From: Phytohabitans maris
GTDB taxonomy: Bacteria; Actinomycetota; Actinomycetes; Mycobacteriales; Micromonosporaceae
Reading direction: 5' to 3'
Length of the DNA stretch: 64,000 nucleotides
Assembly: GCF_031085175.1 (NCBI RefSeq)
Contig: NZ_JAVHUY010000037.1
Location: 1-64,000, forward strand
Position 1 is the first letter of the stretch; each line of letters begins with the position of its first letter. The position numbers and the translations under genes are program-made. Positions 44,642 through 53,532 of the stretch are shown in pieces. The notes under the pieces were generated by a model. It was not told the origin of the DNA. It did no database searches and saw only the letters and a program-made list of their open reading frames with translations.

Positions 44642-46650
44642 CCGGCCCGATCGGCGTCGCGGCGCGGCCCGGAACCGGCGACCCGGCCACCCGCCGGCGC
44701 GACGAACCGGAGCCGGACGGTGCCCGCGATGTCTACGCCGAGGCGGTCGTGGCCTTCGAGGAGGTCGCGTTGCTGGCCACGAACGAGCGGGTGCCGCTCG
44801 ACGACGTACTGCGCCGGGCCGGGCGACGCCTGTGTGAGCTGCTCGGTGTGAGCCGGTGCTCGGTGTACCTGCGCCGCGCGGACGGCCGGTTCCAGGGGCG
44901 GGTCGGCTACTGCGCCGGCCGGCGCGACATCGACGCCGGTGTGCGCCGGCTCGTCTCGGGCGGGGAGCATGACCTGTTCACGGCCGAGGTCGTCGGCTCC
45001 GCGTCGCCAGTGGTCGTGCAGGGGGCGATGACCGATCCGCGCACCATCCACCGGACGATGCGCCGCTGGGGCGTCCGCGACATGCTCGGCGTCCCGCTCG
45101 TCGTCGACGGCGAGGTCATCGGCATCATCTACATGGACAACGAGGCGCGGGAACACCTCTACACCACCCGCGACATCAGGCTCGCCCAGGCGTTCGCCGG
45201 TCTCGTCGCCATCGCGGTCCGCCAGGCCTGGGTGATCCAGCAGCTGGCCCACCACGCCCGGACCATCGAGCACCAGCGGACGATCCTGGGTGCCTCCCAG
45301 GCGCTGTACAGCCGGCTCACCCACGTGCTCCTCGACGGTGCCGAGATCGGCGAGATGCTGGGCCTGATCGCGGAGATGCTCGGCAAGCCGGTCGTCCTGT
45401 ACGACCCGGCGCTGACCGTCGTCTCCTGGGCCGCCCCGCCCTCGCTCGCCCTCGCCGGCTGCCCCGGCCTGACCGCGGCCCAGCGTTGCCTGCCCCAGGT
45501 CCGCCGTGTCCTTGCCGATCTGGACGGGGGCAGTTCGAGCAGCGTGCTGCGGGCCGGTCCGGAGCTGGGCTGCCGGCGCCTGTTCGTCCGGATGGTCGTC
45601 GACGGCGCGTGCGCCGGGTACCTCGAGCTGTGCGAGCTCGGCGGCGGGTTCAGCCCGACCGACGCGAAGGCGCTCGAACAGGCGGCCATGGCGGTCGCGC
45701 TCAAACTGCTGGCAGAAGCCCGCCGCGCCGACGCACTGCGGTACGAGCGGGCGGACTACCTGTCGGACCTGCTCCACGGCCGCCGCGACCCGGCCCGGCT
45801 CGCCGACGAAGCGGCCGCCCTCGGTTTCGACGTCCAGAAGCGGCACCTTGTGCTGCGGCTGCGATACGCCGGCGCCGGGACCGGTGACGCCGCCTCAAGC
45901 AAGCGACGCGACGCCGTGGCCGACGCCGTGGGCCGCCACCTCGCCGCCGACACCCGCTGCGTCGCGCACACCGGCATCGTGGGCGAGGACCTGTTGCTCA
46001 TCGAGGTCCCGGCCGCCGGTGAGGCATGGGAGGCCGGCTTCCGCGTGCGGCTCGCCACGGCGTTCGACGAGCTCGCGCGGGTGCATGGCGCCGTACACGC
46101 GGTCGCCTCCGAACCCTGCCGAGCGCTGGCCGACCTGCCGACGCAGGCGGAGCGGGCGCGCGAGCTCGCCGGCCTGCTCGGCTATGCCGGTGACGCCAGT
46201 CGGCTGGCCTTCGCACGCGACTTCGAGCTCGTCCGGCTGGTCAACCAGCGCGACGGCCTGGCCGGGGCACAGCGGCACGCCGAGAACCTGCTGGCCCCGC
46301 TCGTGGCGCACGACGCGGCGACCGGCAGCAGTCTGGTCGAGACGATCGCGGCCTACCTCGAGTGCCAGGCCCGCATCCGCTCCACGGCCGCGGCGCTCGA
46401 CGTCCACGAGAACACGGTCCGGTACCGGCTCAACCGCATCCGCGAGCTGTCCGCGATCGACCCGGAGCGAGTGGACTCCCTGTTCGGCGCCTACCTGGCG
46501 GTCCAGGTGCTGCGCCTGTTCGGCGGACCCGCCGGGTTGTCGAGATCCCCAATCGCCGGCGGCGGGCCGACCGACTCCGACCGGTCCGAGTCGAAGGAGC
46601 ATGACGTGATCTTCAACGAGCCAGAACAGAATCCGGGGAGCGCCGCATGA
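44638..46650 (+). CDS. GAF domain PucR/CdaR-type regulator
   Basis: 670 residues, TTG start overlapping the SDR stop. Residues 30-195 are a GAF domain (LLGVSRCSVYLRRADGRFQG, DMLGVPLVVDGEVIGIIYMD). Residues 230-370 look like a second sensor region, and 395-530 the CdaR GGDEF-like part (LVLRLRYAGAG, DLLLIEVPAAG). Residues 575-635 hold the PucR helix-turn-helix: ETIAAYLECQARIRSTAAAL, DVHENTVRYRLNRIRELSAI. Such proteins usually activate catabolic operons. It overlaps the crotonase gene behind it (ATGA), so it is part of the operon it may control. Confidence 0.88.
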   Translation: MTGPIGVAARPGTGDPATRRRDEPEPDGARDVYAEAVVAFEEVALLATNERVPLDDVLRRAGRRLCELLGVSRCSVYLRRADGRFQGRVGYCAGRRDIDAGVRRLVSGGEHDLFTAEVVGSASPVVVQGAMTDPRTIHRTMRRWGVRDMLGVPLVVDGEVIGIIYMDNEAREHLYTTRDIRLAQAFAGLVAIAVRQAWVIQQLAHHARTIEHQRTILGASQALYSRLTHVLLDGAEIGEMLGLIAEMLGKPVVLYDPALTVVSWAAPPSLALAGCPGLTAAQRCLPQVRRVLADLDGGSSSSVLRAGPELGCRRLFVRMVVDGACAGYLELCELGGGFSPTDAKALEQAAMAVALKLLAEARRADALRYERADYLSDLLHGRRDPARLADEAAALGFDVQKRHLVLRLRYAGAGTGDAASSKRRDAVADAVGRHLAADTRCVAHTGIVGEDLLLIEVPAAGEAWEAGFRVRLATAFDELARVHGAVHAVASEPCRALADLPTQAERARELAGLLGYAGDASRLAFARDFELVRLVNQRDGLAGAQRHAENLLAPLVAHDAATGSSLVETIAAYLECQARIRSTAAALDVHENTVRYRLNRIRELSAIDPERVDSLFGAYLAVQVLRLFGGPAGLSRSPIAGGGPTDSDRSESKEHDVIFNEPEQNPGSAA

Positions 46651-47399
46651 CGACCGCCGTGCTCACCGAGATCCGCGGCCGGATTCTGTTCATCACGCTC
46701 AACCGGCCCGACGCCATGAACGCCATCGACAGCACGCTCGGCGAAGGGCTGCTCGCCGCCGGGCGGCTGCTGGACTCCCGCGACGACCTGACCGTCGGCG
46801 TGGTGAGCGGGGCCGGCCGCGGCTTCTGCGCGGGCATGGACCTCAAGGCGTTCACCCGTGAGGGCGACCCGCGCGGCATCGAGGAGTTCTTCCAGCAGGG
46901 AACGAAGAAGCCGCTGATCGCCGCCATCGAAGGATTCGCGGTGGCCGGCGGCCTGGAGATCGCCCTCACCTGCGACCTGCTGGTCGCCGCGCGCGGCGCG
47001 AAGCTGGGCATCCCCGAGGTGAAGGTCGGGCTGTTCGCCGGCGGCGGCGGGCTGCTGCGGCTGCCCCGCCGGCTGCCGTACGCGATGGCGATGGAGCTGG
47101 CACTCACCGGGGACCTGATTCCGGCCGAGCGCGCGTACGAGCACGGCCTCCTGGCGCGGCTGGCGGAGCCGGGCGGCGCGCTGGCCGAGGCGACCGCCCT
47201 GGCCGAGCGGATCGCGGCGAACGCACCGCTGGGCGTGCGCTGGTCCAAGCACCTGATCCGCCAGATGCAGGGCCGCACCGAGCTGGAGTTCTTCGAGCAC
47301 CAGACGCCGCTGCTGCGTGCCGTGCTGGACTCCGCCGACGGCCGGGAAGGCGCGCTGGCCTTCGCCGAGAAGCGGACTCCGCAATGGACGGGTCGGTAG
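46647..47399 (+). CDS. Enoyl-CoA hydratase/isomerase (crotonase)
   Basis: 250 residues. ILFITLNRPDAMNAIDSTLG, oxyanion motif GAGRGFCAGMDLKAF, IAAIEGFAVAGGLEIALTCD, LGIPEVKVGLFAGGGGLLRL with the Glu typical of hydratases, C-terminal AFAEKRTPQWTGR. Third gene of the SDR-regulator-crotonase operon; convergent with the next SDR 21 bases away. Confidence 0.88.
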   Translation: MTTAVLTEIRGRILFITLNRPDAMNAIDSTLGEGLLAAGRLLDSRDDLTVGVVSGAGRGFCAGMDLKAFTREGDPRGIEEFFQQGTKKPLIAAIEGFAVAGGLEIALTCDLLVAARGAKLGIPEVKVGLFAGGGGLLRLPRRLPYAMAMELALTGDLIPAERAYEHGLLARLAEPGGALAEATALAERIAANAPLGVRWSKHLIRQMQGRTELEFFEHQTPLLRAVLDSADGREGALAFAEKRTPQWTGR

Positions 47400-47420
47400 C
47401 GCCACCGCCGACATCCCCGC

Positions 47421-48176
47421 TCAGGACTGCAGGCTGCCGCCGTCGATATTGATCGCCTGGCCGGTGATCGACGCCGCCTGATCGCTGCACAGGAACGTGA
47501 CCAGGGCGGCGACCTCCGCCGGCGTCACCATCCTGCCCAGCGGCTGCCCGCGCAGGAAGCGCCGCAGCGCCTCGTCCTCGCCGTAGCCGTTGGCCCTGGC
47601 CACGCTGCGCGCCTCGGCGCGGACCATTTCCGTGTCGGTCCAGCCGGGAACGACCACGTTGGCGGTGACCCCCTTGGTGGCCAGTTCCAGGGCGAGCACC
47701 CGGGTCAGGCCGAGCAGCGCGTGCTTGCTGGCAGCGTAGGCGCCGGCGAAGCGGCCGCCCATCCGGGAGTACAGCGACCCGATCGTGACGACGCGCCCCG
47801 ACCCGGCGCCGACCATGGCGGGCACGCAGCCCTGCGCGAGCAGCAGCGCCGAGGTCACGTTCACCCGCATCACCGCGTCCCAGTCGTCGAGCGCGATGTC
47901 GGTCACCCGCGCCGGACGCGTGATCCCCGCGCAGTGCACGAGGATCTCTACCGGCCCGCCCAGGGCCTCGGCCGCACGCGCGGGCAGCGCCGCGACCGCG
48001 GACAGGTCGTCCATGTCGCACGGGACGCCTATCACGCCGCCGGCAGCGGTCGCCGCGACCGTGCGGGCGGAGCCGGCGACGGTGTGACCCGCCGCGGCGA
48101 GGGCCACCGCGACCGCCCGGCCGATGCCGCGGCTGGCGCCCGTGACGAGGGCGCGGCGGCCTGGTCCGGTGCTCAT
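47421..48176 (-). CDS. SDR family oxidoreductase, FabG-like
   Basis: 251 residues; ATG overlaps the upstream crotonase stop (ATGA). Cofactor motif ALVTGASRGIGRAVAVALAA, NAD(P)-loop AGSARTVAATA, VHCAGITRPARVTDI, Ser in VVTIGSLYSRMGGRFAGAYA with Tyr in YAASK, and the end TGQAINIDGGSLQS. Probably oxidises or reduces a 3-hydroxy/3-keto acyl-CoA. Pairs with the crotonase in a two-gene minus-strand operon. Confidence 0.88.
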   Translation of the reverse strand: MSTGPGRRALVTGASRGIGRAVAVALAAAGHTVAGSARTVAATAAGGVIGVPCDMDDLSAVAALPARAAEALGGPVEILVHCAGITRPARVTDIALDDWDAVMRVNVTSALLLAQGCVPAMVGAGSGRVVTIGSLYSRMGGRFAGAYAASKHALLGLTRVLALELATKGVTANVVVPGWTDTEMVRAEARSVARANGYGEDEALRRFLRGQPLGRMVTPAEVAALVTFLCSDQAASITGQAINIDGGSLQS

Positions 48177-48982
48177 CGGCCCGCGAACTTCGGTGACCGT
48201 TTCGCGGTGAAGGCGGCGGTACCTTCGAGGAAGTCGGCGCTGCGCACCAGGCCGCCCTGCAGGCTCGCCTCGGTCTCCAGCGCATCGGCGAGACCGCCCA
48301 GCATGCTGCGGTTGATCGCTTCCTTGGTCGCCGCGAAAGCGCGGGTCGGACCGGTGGCCAGCCGCAATGCCAGGTCCTCCGCGGTGGCGCGCAGGTCGGC
48401 GTCCGGGATCACCCGGTCGGCCAGTCCCCAGCCGAGCGCCTCGCGCGCGGGCAGGCGCTCGGCCAGCAACGCGAGGACGAAGGCCCGGCCGAGGCCGACC
48501 CGCGCCGGCACGAGGAGGCTCGCCCCGCCGTCGGGCGTCAGCCCGATGTTGGCGAAGGCCAGCAGGAAGTACGTGGACTCGGCGGCCAGCACGAGATCGC
48601 AGGCCAGCGCCAGTGAGCAGCCGAGGCCGGCGGCCGCCCCGTTGACGGCGGCGATCACCGGCTTGGCCATCCGGCGCAGCGCCAGGATCGTCGGCGTGGT
48701 GATCTCCCGCAGCTCCGTCTCGACGACGTCGCGGGCCGACTCGTCGCCGAACTGCGTCTTGACGTCAGCACCGGCACTGAACGCACGGCCGGCGCCGGTG
48801 ATCAGCACGCTGCGCACCGAGGCGTCGTCGCCGAGCCGCTGCAGCAGGTCCCGGAAGGCCTTCGCGGTCGGCGTGTCGAAGGCGTTCAGGGAGCCGGGCC
48901 GGCGCAACTCGATCCGTACGGCGCCGCCGGCCCGTGCCACCCCGAGGGAGGGCACGTATTCCTCGTCGATCCAGACCGTCAT
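48173..48982 (-). CDS. Enoyl-CoA hydratase/isomerase (crotonase)
   Basis: 269 residues, ATG at 48982. RIELRRPGSLNAFDTPTAKA, oxyanion loop GAGRAFSAGADVKTQFG, IAAVNGAAAGLGCSLALACD, ANIGLTPDGGASLLVP (an Asp in place of the hydratase acid, as in PaaG/isomerase-like members), C-terminal AFTAKRSPKFAGR. Isomerase activity is therefore as likely as hydration. First gene of the operon with the FabG-like SDR. Confidence 0.87.
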   Translation of the reverse strand: MTVWIDEEYVPSLGVARAGGAVRIELRRPGSLNAFDTPTAKAFRDLLQRLGDDASVRSVLITGAGRAFSAGADVKTQFGDESARDVVETELREITTPTILALRRMAKPVIAAVNGAAAGLGCSLALACDLVLAAESTYFLLAFANIGLTPDGGASLLVPARVGLGRAFVLALLAERLPAREALGWGLADRVIPDADLRATAEDLALRLATGPTRAFAATKEAINRSMLGGLADALETEASLQGGLVRSADFLEGTAAFTAKRSPKFAGR

Positions 48983-49051
48983 GTCCGCACCATAGGCGCG
49001 CGCGGTGCCGGCGCGGGCCCGGTCCGGCGGCGGGCCTGGAGAAACCTCCAA

Positions 49052-49072
49052 CCATGATCACCGCGATCATGG
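49052..49072. promoter_or_regulatory. Inverted repeat between divergent genes
   Basis: CCATGATC-ACCGC-GATCATGG, perfect 8-bp arms, in the 160-base gap between the divergent crotonase and phosphotransferase genes. Different from the two recurring operators, so perhaps a binding site for another regulator. Confidence 0.4.
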
Positions 49073-49142
49073 CCGCCGACGGCCATGGCTGCTCTACTCG
49101 ATGGTGACGGCCCCGGATGACCCGGCATCGAGGATGGAGCCG

Positions 49143-50162
49143 ATGGAGTTCGACACGAGCGCGACGGCTCACCTGGCCGCGTGGTTCGCCGGCAACGGCA
49201 TCGCACTGGACGGCCCGCCGCGGTTGACGCTCATCGCCGGTGGCCGGTCCAACCTCACGTACCGCGTCGCGGACGGCACCGGCGACCGCTATGTGCTGCG
49301 CCGGCCGCCGACCGGTGGGGTGCTGCAGAGCGCCCACGACGTCGGCCGGGAGTACCGCATCATCACCGGCCTCGCGACGACGGACGTCCCGGTGCCCGTC
49401 GCGCACGGCCTGTGCACCGACGAGACGGTGCTGGGCGCGCCGTTCTATGTGATGAGCCTGGTGCCGGGCACGGTCCTCGCCGGCGACGAGGACGGCGCCG
49501 GCTATCCGCTGCGCGCCCGCCGAGGGGCCTCGGCCGACCTGGTGCGGGTGCTCACCGCCATCCAGCGCGTCGACGTCGACGCCGTGGGCCTGGGCGACCT
49601 CGGCCGGCGCGACAGCTACGGCGCGCGCCAGCTGCGCCGCTGGCTGCGGCAGTTCCACCTGACGACCCGCCGCCGGCTCCCGCTCGTCGAGGAGTTGCAC
49701 GACCAGCTTGAGCGGACCATCCCGCCGCAGCGGTTCACCGGTCTGGTCCATGGCGACTTCCGCCCCGGCAACGTGTTGCTCAGCCCGGACGGCCACATCA
49801 ACGCGGTCCTCGACTGGGAGTTGGCCACCCTCGGCGACACCCTGGCCGACCTCGGCTGGCTCGTCGCCACCTGGCGGCAGCCGGGCGAGGCGGAGTTGTT
49901 GGAGTCGCCCACGGCGCATCCGGGGTTCGCGTCGCGCGAGGAGTTGGTGGCGGCGTATCAGGCCGGTACCGGTCGGGACGTCTCCGATCTGCCGTGGTAC
50001 CAGGCGTTTGCGCTGTGGCGGCTCGCCTGCATCTTCGAGGGCATCTTCGTCCGGTACAGCACAGGCGTCATGGGCGACGACGGCGTGGACCCAGCGGCCG
50101 AGGGCGAGCGTGTGGTGCGCCTCGCGGAAGCGGCACGCGAAGCCTTCGCCCGACTGGGCTGA
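49143..50162 (+). CDS. Aminoglycoside-phosphotransferase-like kinase (ACAD10/11 kinase type)
   Basis: 339 residues from ATG 49143, which has GAGG nine bases upstream; ATGs at 49101 and 49134 are alternatives. APH/choline-kinase fold: LIAGGRSNLTYRVADGTGDR, YVLRRPPTGGVLQSAHDVGR (ATP-binding Arg/Lys region), FYVMSLVPG, catalytic loop LVHGDFRPGNVLL, metal-binding VLDWELATLGDTLADLGWL. These are the marks of the kinases fused to ACAD10/11 and of LvaA-like proteins, which phosphorylate 4-hydroxyacyl-CoA. Its likely partner is the ACAD11-type dehydrogenase at 24559. Antibiotic resistance is unlikely in this setting. Confidence 0.83.
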   Translation: MEFDTSATAHLAAWFAGNGIALDGPPRLTLIAGGRSNLTYRVADGTGDRYVLRRPPTGGVLQSAHDVGREYRIITGLATTDVPVPVAHGLCTDETVLGAPFYVMSLVPGTVLAGDEDGAGYPLRARRGASADLVRVLTAIQRVDVDAVGLGDLGRRDSYGARQLRRWLRQFHLTTRRRLPLVEELHDQLERTIPPQRFTGLVHGDFRPGNVLLSPDGHINAVLDWELATLGDTLADLGWLVATWRQPGEAELLESPTAHPGFASREELVAAYQAGTGRDVSDLPWYQAFALWRLACIFEGIFVRYSTGVMGDDGVDPAAEGERVVRLAEAAREAFARLG

Positions 50163-50177
50163 GCCCGCGGGTGGACC

Positions 50178-50972
50178 CTAGCGCCGGTGGTACACCGGGG
50201 CGCGCTTCTCCAGGAAGGCCCGCGCTGCTTCCGTCTGATCCTCCGTCATCGCGGCGACCATCTGTTGCCGGTTCTCGAACTCGACCGCGGCGCGGAAGCC
50301 CGGTGTCTCCACGGCGATCCACATGCCCACCTTGGTCAGCTCGACCGAGGCCGGCGGGTTGCGCATGATCTCCGTCGCGGTCTGCCGGGCCGACGCGAGC
50401 AGCTGATCCGGAGAAACGACCCGGGCCAGCAGTCCGCCCGACAGCGCCTCGGCCGCGTCGAACCGGCGCCCGGTGAGCATGAGCTCGTGCGCGCGGCCGG
50501 CGCCCATCAACCGGGGCAGCAGCCAGGAGACGCCGATGTCGCAGGCGGAGTAGCCGGCGCGGATGAAGGAGACCGCGAACACCGCGCCGTCCGCGGCGAT
50601 CCGCACGTCGCTGGCGCAGACCAGGGCGAGGCCGCCCCCAGCCGCCGCGCCGTTGACCGCGGCGATCACCGGCTGCGGCAGCTCGTGCAGACGGTGAGCG
50701 AGGTCGGCGATCTCCCGCTGACGCTCGAACAGCCGCAGCATCTGCCCTTCGATATCCGCACCGTAGCCGCTGAGATCGAGGCCCGCGCAGAAGGCCCGGC
50801 CGCTGCCGGTCAGGATGACGACCCGGCAGCGCCGGTCGCGGCGGATGTCGTCGAGCGCCGCGGTGAGCCCGGCGACGAGCGGCTCGTTCAATGCGTTCAG
50901 CGACTGCGGGCGGTTGAGGGTGACGGTGGTGATGCCGTCATCACCGGCCTCGATCAGAACTTCGGGCTGCAC
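50178..50972 (-). CDS. Enoyl-CoA hydratase/isomerase (crotonase)
   Basis: 264 residues. ITTVTLNRPQSLNALNEPLV, oxyanion loop GSGRAFCAGLDLSGYG, IAAVNGAAAGGGLALVCASD, FIRAGYSACDIGVSWLLPRL, C-terminal RAFLEKRAPVYHRR. The ACDIG segment replaces the usual E-x-x-x-G hydratase acid, so the reaction is unsure. Divergent from the AMACR-type gene across the TTAGCGAGCG operator, convergent with the kinase gene. Confidence 0.87.
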   Translation of the reverse strand: MQPEVLIEAGDDGITTVTLNRPQSLNALNEPLVAGLTAALDDIRRDRRCRVVILTGSGRAFCAGLDLSGYGADIEGQMLRLFERQREIADLAHRLHELPQPVIAAVNGAAAGGGLALVCASDVRIAADGAVFAVSFIRAGYSACDIGVSWLLPRLMGAGRAHELMLTGRRFDAAEALSGGLLARVVSPDQLLASARQTATEIMRNPPASVELTKVGMWIAVETPGFRAAVEFENRQQMVAAMTEDQTEAARAFLEKRAPVYHRR

Positions 50973-50990
50973 CGCATTCCCCTTTCCAAC

Positions 50991-51008
50991 TTAGCGAGCG
51001 TTCACTAA
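50991..51008. promoter_or_regulatory. TetR-type operator TTAGCGAGC-GTTCACTAA
   Basis: 18-bp imperfect palindrome (seven of nine pairs) in the 46-base gap between divergent crotonase and AMACR-type genes. Its first ten bases equal the decamer at 27974 and 43750. Only ten bases separate it from the GTG at 51019, so a bound repressor would block both promoters. Confidence 0.6.
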
Positions 51009-51018
51009 TCTAGCAGTC

Positions 51019-52101
51019 GTGACCACTGGGGCGCTGAACAGACTGCGGGTGCTGGAGCTGGCGGGGATCGGTCCCACCCCGCACGCGGCGATGCTGCTCG
51101 GCGACATGGGCGCGTCGGTGCTGCGGGTCGAGCGGCCCGGGGCGCCGGCCGAGCAACTCCCGAGCCACGTCCTGCGAAACCGGACCATCGTCGAGGCCGA
51201 CCTCAAGCGCGACCTGGACCGCGTGCTCGACCTCGTGGAGTGTGCCGACGTGCTGATCGAGGGCTTCCGTCCCGGCGTCGCCGAGCGGCTCGGGATCGGG
51301 CCGGAGGAGTGCCTGCGCCGCAATGCCCGCCTGGTGTACGGGCGGATGACCGGATGGGGACAGCAGGGCCAACGCGCCACCACCGCCGGTCATGATCTGA
51401 ACTACATCTCGGTCACCGGCGCGCTCGACGCGATCGGCCCGCCCGACACGCCGGTGCCGCCCCTGAACCTCGTAGGTGACTTCGGCGGCGGCTCGCTCTT
51501 CCTCGTGGTGGGTGTCCTCGCGGCGCTCGTCGAGCGCGAGCACTCGGGCCTGGGCCAGGTCGTCGACGCGGCCATGGTCGACGGCGTGAGCGTGCTCGCC
51601 CAGCACATCCTCGAGATGCGGGCGCAGGGCAGGTGGTCCCCGGAGCGGGCCGCCAACCTGCTCGACGGTGGTGCACCGTTCTACCGGACCTATGAGTGTG
51701 CCGACGGCCGTTTCGTGGCCGTCGCCGCGCTCGAGCCGAAGTTCTACACGCTGCTGCTGCACAGGCTCGGGCTTGCCCGGTCGGCGCTGCAGGAGCAGTA
51801 CGACCGGGCTGGCTGGCCCGTCCTGGCCGAACGGTTCGCGAGCGTCTTCCGCACGCGCACCCGCGACGAGTGGGCCGGAATCTTCGCGGGCACGGACGCC
51901 TGCGTGACCCCGGTGCTGACGTTCGACGAGGCCGTGCACGAGCCGCATCTGGCCGCGCGCGGAGCACTGCGGCTCGTGGACGGGCATGTTGTCGCCGGGC
52001 ACGCGCCGCGCTTCGGACGATCCGTTGCGGGCGTCCCGTCCACCGGCGCGGTCCACACCGATCTGGCCACCGCGTTGGTGGATTGGCGGTCCTCGCCGTG
52101 A
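51019..52101 (+). CDS. CaiB/BaiF family, alpha-methylacyl-CoA racemase type
   Basis: 360 residues from GTG. Family III CoA-transferase fold; the AMACR/Mcr subgroup is indicated by ELAGIGPTPHAAMLLGDMGA at the N terminus, the catalytic His in TTAGHDLNYISVTGAL and the Asp in LNLVGDFGGGSL, plus GMTGWGQQGQ-like loop RMTGWGQQGQRA. Epimerises 2-methylacyl-CoA so that S-specific acyl-CoA dehydrogenases can act, pointing to branched substrates. Under the 50991 operator. Confidence 0.87.
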   Translation: MTTGALNRLRVLELAGIGPTPHAAMLLGDMGASVLRVERPGAPAEQLPSHVLRNRTIVEADLKRDLDRVLDLVECADVLIEGFRPGVAERLGIGPEECLRRNARLVYGRMTGWGQQGQRATTAGHDLNYISVTGALDAIGPPDTPVPPLNLVGDFGGGSLFLVVGVLAALVEREHSGLGQVVDAAMVDGVSVLAQHILEMRAQGRWSPERAANLLDGGAPFYRTYECADGRFVAVAALEPKFYTLLLHRLGLARSALQEQYDRAGWPVLAERFASVFRTRTRDEWAGIFAGTDACVTPVLTFDEAVHEPHLAARGALRLVDGHVVAGHAPRFGRSVAGVPSTGAVHTDLATALVDWRSSP

Positions 52102-52134
52102 CGGCCGAGACCCAAGGTCGATCACGCTGATCGA

Positions 52135-52235
52135 GTTGCCCCGCACCACCGGAGGTATGTTTCCCGGCCACCTGCCCGGTGCTCTCCTGTCGCTGGCCGA
52201 CCGGCTCGACGCGCTGGTGGGATTGGCTGATGGAT
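52135..52235 (+). pseudogene. Possible glycyl-tRNA synthetase beta fragment
   Basis: One frame reads LPRTTGGMFPGHLPGALLSL then ADRLDALVGL, which resembles the conserved stretch of the GlyS beta chain (LPGALLALADRLDTLVGL). The similarity stops after about 33 codons. It lies just before the integrase gene, where displaced host fragments are often found. The remaining sequence to 52404 shows nothing recognisable. Confidence 0.35.
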
Positions 52236-52404
52236 CGCGAGCTACCGCCCTGATGGATGCCGCCGCTCCACGTACCGCCTGGATGCGGTCAGGCCGGGGC
52301 CGCGCTGGGCTCAACGGTTTCGGCCCGGCCGGCCGGTGCGGATGAGGCTGGATGCTGGCGCTTGGAAACCGGATGAACCGGGTGTGTGGGCGTTTGGGCC
52401 GTGA

Positions 52405-53532
52405 TCAGGCTGCCCGGAGGTGGCGCCGTTGACCGCCGGGTAGCTGGTTGGCGTGCCAGCGTTGTTGGAGGGCATCGGTGATGCGTTGCTGCATGGCTGG
52501 GGTGACGTGGCTGTAGATGCCGCGCACGCCGGTGAGGCGGTGGCCGAGGCGCTTGGCTTGGGCGACCTCGGGGATGTCGTCCTCGATCATCCAGGTCTTG
52601 TGGGTGTGCCGTAGGTCGTGGAAGTGCATGCCGGCGACGATCGGTCCGGTGCGTCGGCGGGGGTCGCCGTTCACCGCCGGCCCCCAGACGCGGCGGGACA
52701 TGCTGGACCGGCGGTGGAACCCGCCCCGGGACCCGCAGAAGACGGTGTCGTGGTCGTGGCTGTCGAGTACCTCCTGTATGAGGGCGATGAGGAACGCCGG
52801 TAGGTGCACGTCCCGGGCCGACCCGGTGGTCTTGGGCGGGCCGAGGTAGAGACGTCCACCTACCTCGTGCAGCGCGCCGGTGTCCGGGTCGACGCGTAGC
52901 AGCCCGTCATCGAGGTGCGCGTTGACACGCGATAGGCCGACCAGTTCGCCCCACCGCATCCCGGTGTAGGCGGCGGTGATCACGAGGATCTGGTCCTGAC
53001 GGCGGGTGATCCGGGCGGCGATCTGGTTGACCTGGATCGCGGTGGCGTCGGGTCGTTCGGGGGGTTGGCGGGTAACGCCCCTGACTCCGTAGCAGGGGTT
53101 GATCGGGATCCGCCGGTCCGCGACGGCTTCGCGCATGAGGAGGCTGAACAGGGACATGACGCTGGCCGCGCTGCTGTCCGCCAAATGGCGCTTGAGGTGC
53201 TTGACGAACGCCTTGACCGCTTGGCGGTCGATCTTGGACAGCTGGTTGTCGCCGAAGCGGGGGAGGATGTGGTTGCGCAGGTGGCTGTGGTATGCGGCCC
53301 ACTTCGCCTCCCCGGCCAGGTGTCCCGGCTGCCAGATCTGCACCCACTCGGCCACCGTGATGCGGCCGCGGGCGGGGTCGAGGTAGGTGTCCTGGGCTTG
53401 GTCGATCTCGACCTGCTTGCAGCGAAGCTCGGCCGCCTTACGTGTCGGGTGGGACGAGTCGGTGCCGACCGTGCCGTCGGGCAGCCGGAGCCGGACCCGG
53501 AACCGGTCGCCACGTCGTTCTATCCATGCCAT
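52405..53532 (-). CDS. Tyrosine recombinase (integrase)
   Basis: 375 residues. An N-terminal arm-binding type domain (MAWIERRGDRFRVRLRLPDG, Arm-DNA-bind-like), a SAM-like core-binding domain (LPRFGDNQLSKIDRQAVKAF), then the catalytic domain with Arg in AAYTGMRWGELVGLSR, H-x-x-R in HFHDLRHTHKTWM, His in AKRLGHRL and the Tyr nucleophile in RGIYSHVTPAMQQRI. All five key residues are visible. Typical of actinobacterial integrative elements (pSAM2-like). It overlaps the excisionase-like gene by 13 bases. It marks one end of the defence island. Confidence 0.92.
   Translation of the reverse strand: MAWIERRGDRFRVRLRLPDGTVGTDSSHPTRKAAELRCKQVEIDQAQDTYLDPARGRITVAEWVQIWQPGHLAGEAKWAAYHSHLRNHILPRFGDNQLSKIDRQAVKAFVKHLKRHLADSSAASVMSLFSLLMREAVADRRIPINPCYGVRGVTRQPPERPDATAIQVNQIAARITRRQDQILVITAAYTGMRWGELVGLSRVNAHLDDGLLRVDPDTGALHEVGGRLYLGPPKTTGSARDVHLPAFLIALIQEVLDSHDHDTVFCGSRGGFHRRSSMSRRVWGPAVNGDPRRRTGPIVAGMHFHDLRHTHKTWMIEDDIPEVAQAKRLGHRLTGVRGIYSHVTPAMQQRITDALQQRWHANQLPGGQRRHLRAA

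Noticed and set aside
49134-50162. The phosphotransferase as an aminoglycoside-resistance gene
   Set aside because: Its motifs and beta-oxidation context point to the ACAD10/11-associated kinase group.
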